Shown here piece by piece: positions 25,001-31,790 of a DNA stretch of 64,000 bases. The stretch's first letter is position 1; every line of letters begins with the position of its first letter. The translations under genes were made by a program, and so were the position numbers. A model generated the notes under the pieces. The model did no database searches, was not told the DNA's origin, and saw only the letters and a list, made by a program, of their open reading frames with translations. The stretch is from Cylicocyclus nassatus (Eukaryota; Nematoda; Chromadorea; Rhabditida; Strongylidae). The DNA lies in the NCBI GenBank assembly GCA_958299035.1, contig CATQJL010000316.1:27472012-27536011 (forward strand). Reading direction: 5' to 3'.

Positions 25001-28000
25001 ATTGCGATTACTCGCCTTACAATCAGAATACTTTCGGATTCGAAGTAATCAAAGCTTGTACAGTCCTTTACCTTCTCAGATCTGCTTCGATAATAATCTA
25101 TTACAGCTTCAGACAAATTACGGATAGGAACCAAAAAGTGCATAACTATAATAATTTGTGGTCATCAGTCCACAGGCCACCAAATCGTTCTTGTTCATAT
25201 ACAGCCACAATCATTCCGCTGCAATAGCCAACCATTGGACATTGGATTGTGAGTCAAGGACAAAAACAGTCTTTGCAGTAACAGGTAGATCGACTAAAGC
25301 TACGTTAAGTAGTAGCTAACAACGTACACGAGAAGTAGCTAAGCATAGCTGCTTTCATGCGATCAAAAAAATTAAAGAAGAAATTCTGTTAAGTGACGAG
25401 ACATTTACTTGTATGCCAGCTTGCAGAGCCAACGAGAATAGATAAATTAGATGTAAACTTGGGTTTGTATTTTTTTTGAAGAAAAATAAAAAAATTTCAT
25501 TTTCGAACCGATCCAAACCAAACTTTGCACACGTACGCTTCGGGCGGGCAGGTATTGTAGGCTACATTTTGTTATCGATCTATATCGATTTATTCGGTTT
25601 TTTGCAAAGTTTGGCTACGGGCTGGGTGGCACAGGGGGGTAACTGAGCATGCTGATTACGAACATATTATTGACAGGGCAGGGCGGAGTCGGTTTGCCTG
25701 CTAAGTTGCTATATATAAAAAATGACATTCACAAAAGGAAAGAAAACCTGCACGTGCCCATAGTGGTACCTTACTTAATGAAACAAAGCTGCAATACACT
25801 GAAGAAAAAGGTTGTAAAATTAAGGGAGCCAAGGCGCAACATCAAATAAAAAAGAATAACGATCGAGTTGCAAAATCATTGTATTGTCATTTGTGCCATG
25901 AGCATAACAAAATGATTGCCATCACAACGCAATAAATGTTCTTTGCTTTTGTGACCGACGAGTAAGACAACGTGATCGTTCCGTAATCGAATTCTTCTTT
26001 GATCCATCGGAAGCGGCAGCTGGTCAACACTGCTTGAACTCTGCATTTCTTTCGTAAGCATGCTCTCTGGTCATTTTCCCACCACTTGCATGAGAAAAGG
26101 CGGAGTTTTAATCGCCAGAGAGCACAAGCGAAGATTTGCAGAGCCAGGCGCAGGCGCGAGCGCCATTCACAAGCCGCCAATCCCGATGAATCAAAGAGTA
26201 GACTCGTGCTAATCTGAATTTGTAGCTCGCGCGCTGCCACACATTTTGTTGATACACGCAGCTTGAGCTATGACTCTACCAAAAATCTACACGAGGTACA
26301 AACGAATTTGCAACCCACAGGGTTGGAGGAAAGTTCTTGAACAATCTTTAACGTCATTTTATGCTTGGTTTTTCCACATATTGTTGTAATCTGATCATAT
26401 GTAGCTACATCTTATACTCTTGAGTACAAGCCCTCCAAAAACTGAACTATGAGCTTTATTCATATCGTAGATATCCTTTCTAAAACGAAGAGAGCGCTAG
26501 TGGCGAAGATGCACCAGGAGAGCATGGTTAACCAGCAGATTGCGCGGTTTTCTCAAATTTCACAGATCAGCGTCTTTTCCACCTTGCGTCGTTTCCAGGA
26601 TATGAACAACAACCAGGACCATTGCAAACGTGATAAATTGGCTACTGCGGACACTCACAAAAACCTGAATATCGTTCGCCAGCGCCATCGTCGCAATTCT
26701 CGGTGAAAGATTGATTAAGCTGGCTTTAGAGCTGTCCATCTCTGGCAGAACAGCCACCGACATCGTGGAACAGGGCCTTGGAATGAAGCTTTGGAAGCTA
26801 AAAATTGAGGCTTCACTTTGGAAAATACGAAGTTTAATTGACTGCGCAGACGCCACCGACTGCTTGAACGTCTCTCCAAGGCGCGCCACCAAACGATACC
26901 CTTTTCTGACGTCAAAATTTTCACCGTAAAGCAGGTTTCTAACCACCAAAACATTAAAATCATTACCGAATCGCCCCAAGATGCCAATGGCAAAAGTTGA
27001 CATGCAGAAGAAAAGCATCATCTGGCTTCTGTGATGGTTTGCGCGGCAATCGCTTCCGACGGCAAGATGCTGCTGATTTTTAGGATTTTAGGGCATCAAG
27101 ATGGACACTGCTACGCATGTGGATAACATCTTGAAGAAGGAGTTGTTGGCCTGGACCAATGTCCATTTGCCGGAAGCGATTATTGTTCCCAGCAGGATAG
27201 CGCACCTGCGCACACAAAGCGGGGTTGTTCAAGCATGACTCTAAAGCAACGTTAAGGACTCATCATTCCTGCGAAATGGTCTCCATATTGGCCAGATCTG
27301 ATTACCCTCGACTACATGGTGTGGTCGATTCTTTTGGCCAAAGGCTGCGATCATCCGCGCAAGCTGTGGAGTCTCTGCGACGTGACATTCAAAATGCGTG
27401 GGAGAAAGTCGACGTGGAGCACCTCGTGCCACCATGGACAGCGTTCTCAAACGTATCCGGACTTGGGTGTATGTCAAGAGGCGCGATTTTTATCGCCAGC
27501 TGGACACCAAATAGCACATAATAAGTGTTTTACAACTTTCGAAGTATATGAAACTTAAAAAAAGATATATCAGATAGTTGCATGGGTTGCCTAACCTTTA
27601 TACTCAGGAAAAAATTTAAAACAGCAATTTTTAAGGTCGTAAATCCAAAGAAATGCATGTGAGAACAAATTCATAGATATTTCAATTTGTTTTACAGCAA
27701 AAACCATGAAACTCAGCAAGTGGTAACCTCAGACAGGTAGTAAGCCAAAGCACTTTGTCTGGTAATTTTTAGAGACTCGCATAACACTAAACTGGCGTTT
27801 TGAGTTGGTGACAGCCGGAGAAATCGCGCCTCTTGACCGCCTCCCTCCGAACTTGTAGTCGCGTCAAAGGAAGGATCTTCAAGTTGTAAAGTAATTTTGT
27901 GTGGCAGACAGTTGAGTAAACATTATCTATTGATTTCATGTAATCATCTTGCCTGGCTTCATCATTACGATCAAAATTCCGTATTCAAGGACCTTTCCTT

Positions 28001-30781
28001 GATTCTGTACATTAATCCCATTTACTGATGTGGTAGGATAACTACCAAATACTCGCAAAGTCGAGCTCTTTTTCATGGTGCAACTGCACTTTTTTAACTA
28101 CAACTTTATTGTAGAATTGCAGATTCTAAAAACCTATCGCAGCATTTTTTATACGTTATCTGCACCATAGTGCTTGATCAGCAATATACATGCTTACATT
28201 TTCAGGATGCCCTTGTAGTCGAAGATGCGTTCTTTGCTCGTCATCGTTTATGCGAGCTCAACAAAAGGTTTGCTGTATTTTTCTTCAAAATATTATGTTG
28301 TCCCGAAAGTTTTGTCCTTTTTTTCAAGCCGCTATAAAACCACCAAAATAAAGACTTAAAGGCAGTGTCTCACCAAAGTTGAGGTCGCGCGGATCTTTAC
28401 ATATTCTATTATAGGGACCTCTAGATAGGTCATTGCAACAAGTCCCACTCAATTTGATCCCCTTCACGCTGAGAAAAATTCGCTCAAAGTGGTACGCATA
28501 GAACCAGTTGGTACGCGCGGACGACTCCTTCGGTCTCTCCCCTTACGCGTTTGAACATGTCCCTCCACTTGCCATTCATCTCCCCTCTGTTGCTGCCACT
28601 GTGGCTGAGGCTGGAGTTGGAAGGTACAACTCGTCCACGTTGCTTCCGCGGGGCCTCCAGAAAACGGGGTTTTTGGGAACTTCGTGCGATTTTAAGTCCA
28701 CACAATACTAGACAGGATCCGACAGGCTTGCAAAATGTAAAAATCTCGTCAACTAAATTTTGGTGAGACACTGCCTTTAAATGAGTTTTAACATGCATTC
28801 GATGCAGCTTTTTCTTCTCTTTCTCAGGAATACATTGTCGAACCACAAGCTTGTATGCTTCTTTTGATAATTGCCAAAATTCTCCACCCGTCAATTTTAC
28901 ATGCTCAAAGTTAGGCTGATTTTCAAAATTTCCATATCAAAGTTTCGGAAAGGCTTAAGTATGGATCAAATAGATTAATTCTCAGACTACAAGGCAATAC
29001 TTTTAGACTTTCCAATCTGCTGTTTTTAGCTTCAAATTATTTCTTCGAAGGTCTCGATTTTTGGCAAAATCATGAAACACGCAACTGCAGCAAATGTACG
29101 AGAGCTTTTGCAGTTTCTGCGAATTAAAACAGGATTCTTATTAAACTAATTAATAAACTATTTATGCAACATAGCCAATTTAATTTGCTTTTAAAAAAGC
29201 TTTTTGGAATTTTCGGTACTCTAATGCGGTAAACGTAATCAAAAAGCCGCGGTTTTCATCAAATAAATAATAACGGACTCAATTAAACATGGCCCATGTA
29301 ATTTGAAATGGGTAAAATGTAGCCAAAGATTGCTTTACATAATATTTAGCAGCGCTCCTCAAAAACATCAGAATAAAATTTTTTAAAATTTAGGACAAAT
29401 TTGGCATTACTAATTGAGCTGCTCAAAAACCCACAGCGATAACATGGCAAAGACCGGGTATATCAGAGAACAAATATAGCGTAAGCAAGAAGAAAAAAAT
29501 CTGAATCAAATAGTACTTCAATTTTCCATGGATTGGTGTTCTGGAGGTTTTTGTGAGCGATGGAAAAAACGGACAAAACTTTCGGGACGACCTAATATTA
29601 GGTTGTCTCATAAGTTTTTCCAATTTTGATCTTTTACCGCGATAAGTCACACACCTCTCAATTCTGATTAGAATACAGGATACCATTCGATAGAGCAAAG
29701 CAAGCTGTAAAGATGCCGTATAAGTGTTTGCGCCAGCTTCACCACAACAAGAATTAGAAGCCGAAATCTGAAAAACTTTTGATGCCCGAAAAATCGAAAA
29801 TTTTTTATATCTTCGTTTAAAGAAGAGCTATTAAATCCTAAACTTGCTCACGCCTATGCACTCCACATAAAACATTCATATGCGCCGTTGCCGTGTTTAT
29901 TTTTGTGCTTAGAATCAAGAAAACCGAAATTTCCAAGCTTTCAAAAAAGCAATGCTGCGCTGTTCTCACACAAATAAATATATACTACAAGCCTTCTGAA
30001 ATACATCGGTAAATTTTTAGCTTCCTGGAAGGCCCAGTTCTTTAGAAATATTGAATTTAACGCAGAATACACTAGCAAAAAAGCTAAATTCGGTGTTTTT
30101 CAGAACTAGCTTTTCCAGGAAGCCGAAAATTTAACGGTGTATTTATGAAAGCCTGTAGTATACATTTATTTATGTGAGAACAGCGCAGCATCGCTTTTTT
30201 GGAAGCTTGGAAATTTCGATTTTCTTGGTTCTAAGCACAAAAACAAACACGGCAACGGCGTATATGAATGTCTTATTTGGGGTGTATATGCGTGAGCAAG
30301 TTTAGGATCTTCTTTGTGCGAAAATATAAAAACTTTTTTGATTTTTCGGGCATCCGAAAGTTCTCAGATTTCGGCTTCTAATTCGTGATGTGGTGAAGCT
30401 GATGCAAATTTTACACGTCATCTTGTACAGCTTGCCTTGCTCTGTCGAATGGTATCCTGCACTCTAATCAGAGTTGAGAAATGTGTGACTTATTGCGGTA
30501 AAAAGTCAAAATTGAAAAAACTTACGGACAACCCAATAGTTTGTCTTCCTCACAAACTGTAAGAATACAGAAGTTGTTAGTTTAGATGTAAGAAATGTGA
30601 ACTAGTTGACTACATGCCAGTGCTCGTTGATAAGAAGGGTCAATACCTTGCCTACAATCCCGACACCAACCTTATGTATCTTGATTACGAACAACATTTC
30701 AATAGATTTGGAAGACAGCGTCTTCAAATAGTTTTCAATAATCTGGCCAAGGATTTCGAAGCGACGGTAAACAAGCAATGA
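3588..30781 (+). CDS. OAC-type acyltransferase with SGNH domain, 5'-incomplete, giant introns
   Basis: Eight exons: about 3588-3837, 3889-4013, 14841-14961, 15011-15107, 15151-15259, 16148-16243, 28206-28267 and 30586-30781. All junction phases agree. The product (about 350 residues here) starts with the last membrane helices of an acyltransferase-3 domain (FVGVIVSSIIAVLTYQYYE, then a second helix) and continues with a lumenal linker containing GFCTMK. The SGNH hydrolase-like domain follows: nucleophile block VAGNSYACNQG, SCEMF, LKPAVIFLVER, IYIVQAFPSC, CKKCELVDY and the closing LDYEQHF with Asp and His. The stop is TGA at 30779-30781. This order matches nematode OAC/NRF-6-like proteins, thought to O-acylate secreted or lipid-linked substrates in membranes. 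The N-terminal half (about 300 residues) should lie left of the window. Substrate is unknown. Exon 1 start is uncertain (weak 3' splice site). Confidence 0.85.
4014..5722. other. OAC intron, left part
   Basis: Intronic sequence. It holds a GC-richer block (4125-4270) open on both strands but with no recognisable domain, and a small palindrome with GGGTGTCC and GACACCCTG at 5107-5128 that looks like an F3 terminus remnant. Nothing else was identified. Confidence 0.4.
5723..6194 (+). CDS. Two-exon coding fragment inside OAC intron, possibly PIG-Q/GPI1-like
   Basis: Exon 5723-6008 (after GTTAGTTGTCAG, before GTAAGC) and exon 6063-6194 (after TTTTTTTGAG, before GTAGCT) join in frame to about 140 codons with no stop. 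A helical stretch with LLERLLYRTTVLSARLIKL leads to one membrane segment (FMLLDGIGFFIVFIL). About 55 residues later comes DKYVAIQKFFYK. The order (membrane helix with LLD-G, a helix, then N...FF) and its spacing recall the conserved core of PIG-Q/GPI1, a subunit of the GlcNAc transferase that starts GPI-anchor synthesis at the ER. The similarity is weak, and neither earlier nor later exons were found. If the second donor is not used, TAG follows at 6196. It may be a nested gene, a gene fragment or a pseudogene. Confidence 0.3.
6199..6952. other. OAC intron, unassigned
   Basis: No exon or repeat family recognised. A CAGCTCCAG-type short repeat occurs around 6625-6655. Confidence 0.35.
6953..7427. 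mobile_element. F2 fold-back element, copy b
   Basis: Perfectly laid-out inverted repeat. The left arm begins CTTACAAGGAAAGGAAGGTT and includes TCGAAGTGGCCTTTTGA, GCTGATTCC and AAGGAGTTATGAAGG. The right arm repeats all of these in reverse complement and ends CCTTCCCTTGTTAGAG. Arms are about 160 bp around a loop of about 110 bp. No coding capacity. Confidence 0.9.
7720..8290 (-). repeat. Second copy of the SL1-bearing repeat arm
   Basis: Read on the minus strand it is homologous over about 0.5 kb to 860-1375, with the same order of landmarks (CCTTCAGCAAGCGG, GTGTCATCGATGG, TTTTGCATGTTCT, GCATGGCCGC). A short inverted match to its outer end occurs at about 8745-8795. Confidence 0.75.
7885..8013 (-). 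ncRNA. SL1-like spliced-leader RNA gene or pseudogene, copy 2
   Basis: Read from 8013 downward, 20 of 22 bases match SL1 (changes at leader positions 14 and 21). The donor GT has become GA, so this copy could not trans-splice as written. Below it, hairpin CTTCC-AGC-GGAAG (7972-7984) corresponds to CTTTC/GAAAG in copy 1: the pairing is kept while the bases differ. A perfect 8-bp hairpin CGGTCCTT-AAGGACCG follows (7937-7956), then a GTTTTGC element at about 7918-7925. The overall plan is that of an SL RNA. Confidence 0.5.
8660..9110 (-). pseudogene. Unrecognised coding-like fragment inside OAC intron
   Basis: On the minus strand an open stretch reads NIEQLFVLKDFRMEAVNHGE and goes on through RVLHLLLQKLSLKSTFIQN. 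After one frame change a second stretch of about 100 codons includes HKLGNHLGSYQISIKILSK, SYGAALWSKPMPHFLWYILK and ASLLIQNAEELALP. The composition is protein-like and partly hydrophobic. No family is recognised. One frame break without splice signals suggests a decayed gene or transposon ORF. Confidence 0.3.
9540..9945. repeat. Dispersed repeat, related to 63370-63790
   Basis: Landmarks occur in the same order in both places: an oligo-T and a CTGTAG, then AAGACGTT or AAGGCGTT, CCTTGCGTACA, and CATTGTGCATG...AAAGGCTTC. Identity is moderate. Neither copy gives an intact reading frame; the minus strand of the right copy is the more open. Confidence 0.45.
10555..11718. mobile_element. Rearranged F1 mariner-type fold-back remnants
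   Basis: Two direct copies of the F1 right arm (about 10885-11010 and 11590-11718) share AGAGCTTGC, TTGCTCTA and CCCCTATTGAAA; the second ends ACAACCTAA followed by TA. Between them, 11085-11400 is a palindrome centred near 11237. A 74-bp unit is tandemly duplicated at 10731-10878. This looks like one or two F1 elements scrambled by duplication. Confidence 0.65.
11723..14181. mobile_element. F3 fold-back element, 2.46 kb
   Basis: Begins CAGGTGTCCCAAAAATGCGC and ends with the reverse complement, TTTTTGGACACCCTG, flanked by TA on both sides (mariner/Tc1-type target). The arms match for about 130 bp and again further in (about 11819-11905 against 13500-13605). The interior holds a diverged direct repeat (about 12355-12690 and 12880-13200). 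No transposase was recognised. It abuts the F1 remnant on its left through a TA. Confidence 0.75.
14182..14840. other. OAC intron between F3 element and exon 3
   Basis: AT-rich. Two weakly similar segments around 14215-14400 and 14430-14740. No gene seen. Confidence 0.35.
14841..16243 (+). CDS. OAC-type gene, exons 3-6 (SGNH core)
   Basis: Exon 3 (14841-14961, after GTTTTTTTAG) encodes DGNGTLDMLVAGNSYACNQG and then a segment ending FNIFCVP; GNSYA is the SGNH nucleophile block. Exon 4 (15011-15107) gives SCEMFLPRCKFIK and LKPAVIFLVER. Exon 5 (15151-15259) gives LKVPLNVTEPIENDKTFRLY and ends ENVTKK. Exon 6 (16148-16243) gives IYIVQAFPSCVNSCSNIALQ and ends LRTIE before GTGGGT. The intron between exons 5 and 6 contains the MITE at 15480-15852. 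Confidence 0.85.
15480..15852. mobile_element. CAATACCGCTC MITE, copy 1
   Basis: Inverted ends CAATACCGCTCATTTTTTGA and the complement ending GAGCGGTATTG; 373 bp, no coding. It lies in the OAC intron between exons 5 and 6. TA follows on the right; the left flank is altered to TG. Confidence 0.8.
16948..17087. mobile_element. CAATACCGCTC-type MITE, copy 3
   Basis: TA-flanked 140-bp unit with inverted ends CTATGATACCACAACACCGC and GAGCGGTATTG, and an inner GTGAATGTCGC/GCGACATTCAC pair. It is inserted in the left arm of the split F1 element: removing it restores the match to the right arm. Confidence 0.65.
17251..19345 (+). pseudogene. Degenerate CR1/jockey-like non-LTR retrotransposon
   Basis: Pieces of one ORF2-type protein in order. 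APE endonuclease GDIN motif (17254-17265; GDFN expected), LEQYVAEPTHRSHILDSYF (about 17340-17396), SDHRIVEF (about 17447-17470). Reverse transcriptase 17887-18402 with LSDFRPISLVPTAAKVMEK. Motif A MNLSKAFV (about 18502-18525), where the usual catalytic Asp is Asn. A deletion removes motifs B and C. The C-terminal part resumes with NGSTAKDLGALIDSNLNFSA (18700-18760) and LPHLEYCSVIWNP (about 18880-18920) and trails to about 19345. Several frame changes and stops: dead. Located in the large OAC intron, same strand as the gene. Confidence 0.85.
19346..22041. other. OAC intron, purine-skewed and TCGGAATTTC-rich DNA
   Basis: No gene. From about 20455 to 20830 the plus strand is strikingly G-rich. 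From 20930 to 21190 many degenerate copies of AAATCG/TCGGAATTTT recur. The rest is unassigned. Confidence 0.4.
22042..22167. repeat. Hairpin built of TCGGCGAAG repeats
   Basis: Ends TATGAC...TGTGAAAATTCTCGGC and its reverse complement. The arms are made of imperfect 9-mers TCGGCGAAG and CTTCGCCGA around a short loop. GC-rich island in AT-rich DNA; translated frames are arginine-rich artefacts. Confidence 0.75.
22304..22495. mobile_element. CAATACCGCTC MITE, copy 2
   Basis: 192 bp, TA on both sides. Ends CAATACCGCTCTAACGTGCA and a diverged complement, with inner CCGTGAATG/CATTCACGG. The interior is many TCGCGGAATTTC-like units. Confidence 0.75.
22515..22672. repeat. Inverted repeat, about 28-bp arms
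   Basis: AGCTAAAAATGACTGTAGAT on the left is mirrored by ATCTACACTCATACTTAGCT on the right. It sits inside the interrupted F1 element. Confidence 0.6.
23059..24227. other. OAC intron, unassigned
   Basis: No convincing exon or known repeat; an inverted patch with GAGAGCACAATGC and GTGCACAATTCTG around 23345-23465. Confidence 0.35.
24228..24733 (-). mobile_element. Non-autonomous Helitron, copy 2
   Basis: Read on the minus strand it starts TCTCACATATAAAGCTGAAC, preceded by A, and ends CCAG followed by T. A CCCGG...CGGG hairpin lies just before the end. The terminal CTAG has mutated to CCAG. Two interior modules with CATGCTGATTA make it longer (506 bp) than the other copies. Confidence 0.75.
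25495..25704 (+). mobile_element. 5'-truncated Helitron fragment
   Basis: Shares GAACCGATCC, TTTGCACACGTACGCTTCGG and TCGATTTATTCGGTTTT with the other Helitrons. It ends GGGCGGAGTCGG...CTAA, but lacks the TC start and the TGTC repeats. Confidence 0.65.
25705..26448. other. OAC intron with diverged MITE
   Basis: About 26020-26230 resembles the GATTCAACTGGCTTGG MITE at 31616-31790 (GCGCTCGCGCCTGC, GTGCTCTCTGG and CTCCGCC on one strand). A 117-codon open frame on the minus strand (25887-26240) lies in this repeat and is probably not a gene. Confidence 0.4.
26449..27530 (+). pseudogene. Dead mariner-family transposase (DD37D, maT-like)
   Basis: Recognisable order: helix-turn-helix region (KTKRALVAKMHQESMVNQQI, 26449-26706), KLALELSISGRTATDIVEQG and GLGMKLWKLK (one frame off), then FSDVKIFTV (first Asp 26908-26910), VMVCAAIASDGK, QQDSAPAHT (second Asp 27196-27198) and WPDLITLDYMVW (third Asp 27310-27312). 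There are exactly 37 residues between the second and third Asp. All three sit in one frame, but stops (for example TAA in the QQD-LDY interval) and two compensating shifts break it. After the third Asp the frame changes again (VESLRRDIQNAWEKVDVEHL). It lies in the OAC intron; terminal repeats were not identified. Confidence 0.85.
27531..28205. other. OAC intron before exon 7
   Basis: Unassigned. About 27955-28045 is open on both strands without matching splice phases. Confidence 0.35.
28206..30781 (+). CDS. OAC-type gene, exons 7-8 (C-terminus)
   Basis: Exon 7 (28206-28267, after ACATTTTCAG) encodes DALVVEDAFFARHRLCELNK. Exon 8 (30586-30781) completes the split codon and encodes CKKCELVDYMPVLVDKKGQY, NPDTNLMYLDYEQHFNRFG and a short tail to TGA. 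LDYEQH supplies the Asp and His expected for the SGNH triad. The 2.3-kb intron between them consists largely of two abutting mariner-type elements. No canonical AATAAA was found in the next 150 bases. Confidence 0.85.
28295..29595. mobile_element. F1 mariner-type fold-back, intron 7, element 1
   Basis: Ends TTATGTTGTCCCGAAAGTTT and the complement AAACTTTCGGGACGACCTAA, flanked by TA. Interrupted by the TTAA-flanked MITE at 28356-28780; without it the element is about 0.87 kb, like its relatives. Confidence 0.85.
28356..28780. mobile_element. TTAA-flanked MITE nested in F1 element
   Basis: TTAA followed by AGGCAGTGTCTCACCAAA, and the exact complement TTTGGTGAGACACTGCCT followed by TTAA. The TTAA duplication is the piggyBac-type target, but no transposase is present. 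A 136-codon minus-strand open frame (28484-28894) crosses its boundary and is not a gene. Confidence 0.8.
29598..30536. mobile_element. F1 mariner-type fold-back, intron 7, element 2
   Basis: 939 bp. Ends TTAGGTTGTCTCATAAG and the complement of TTGGGTTGTCCGTAAG. The arms mirror each other throughout, including AGAGCAAAGCAAGCTGT, GAATACAGGATACCATTC and CGGCAACGGCG. It shares the single TA at 29596-29597 with element 1. Confidence 0.9.
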
Positions 30782-31615
30782 GAGTCCGCTGGCAGCACTC
30801 TTCGCGTTATTTGATCTTACAAGATTTGTTGTATTAGAATGATCGGTAAAAAATGGGCACCTAGAGAATGACTGTAGATTTCTCAAAGTAGAAAAGTGTT
30901 TAAACTTCCCAATTTTGATAGATGTTAGAATATGTTATTCTCTTTCAGATAATACCTATATAAGGTCATTTACATAATTAATAATTTTTATACTTGCTGA
31001 AATGCAAAGTTAGTCTTTTCGGTAAATTATAAGCTATGAGCAGTATCTGCGCAGTGAAACAAGTGAGACCGCCCAAAGTACCACTGCTGGAGTGGGTGGT
31101 GGGAAAGTCACCAAAGTCGCGACGTTTGTGTACGTAGCCACCATCGCCACTACATTTTGAAGGAATTTTTCCACCTTTTACGGGGCACTTTTGCAGCATA
31201 ACTTAGGGTTTTGCTTAATTAGGGGCCATTCTGCTTGGCAGCATCGAAATCTCACCATCCTCTATCTTTTTGAACGGTGTTTTCAGCCCCTATACTACGT
31301 CTCGATTTCTTGCGTTATGTCGGAAAAGAAAACTGTGATAAAAGAGACGATATGATATACAAAACTATAATCGTCTAATACCACTCTTCAACCAAATACC
31401 ACAAAGATTATTGCCACACACGGGTTTGTTTATGCAAAAGTTTGAGTAGTTAAACCTTTACTACACTGAAAGCAAACGAAAAATGACGATCAAGGTGAAT
31501 ACAACAAAAAACGACATTCAAAAATAACATTTAGCCAAATAATTGTGTCTACAGAAAGTAGTATGAAGATAAATGTTGGCGAAAGTGGATCTTGCTCATT
31601 TGCAAATGCATGTAA
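30782..31615. other. Downstream of the OAC gene
   Basis: Presumed 3' untranslated and intergenic sequence. A minus-strand open frame at 30978-31199 has a glycine/serine stretch but no recognised domain. Confidence 0.35.
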
Positions 31616-31790
31616 CATTTGATTCAACTGGCTTGGCACCATTAGGGCGGGGTTTTGTGATCTAATTGAGGCCGCTCGCGCCCGCAACGCACCTGCGTCT
31701 CTCTCGCGCGAGTGCTCTCTGATCATGACCTAGCCTTGATTAGGTCACGAAGCCCCGCCTTTGCTGATGCCAAGCCAGTTGAATCAAATG
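31616..31790. mobile_element. GATTCAACTGGCTTGG MITE
   Basis: Inverted ends CATTTGATTCAACTGGCTTG / complement, 175 bp, with inner GGCGGGG/CCCCGCC and GGTCA pairs and a CG-rich loop. Partial relatives at about 39170-39275 and 26020-26230. Confidence 0.8.

Noticed and set aside
25887..26240. 117-codon open frame on the minus strand
   Set aside because: It lies across a diverged MITE related to 31616-31790, has no splice partners and no recognised domain.
28484..28894. 136-codon open frame on the minus strand
   Set aside because: It crosses the boundary between a TTAA MITE and its host element; composition follows the repeat.
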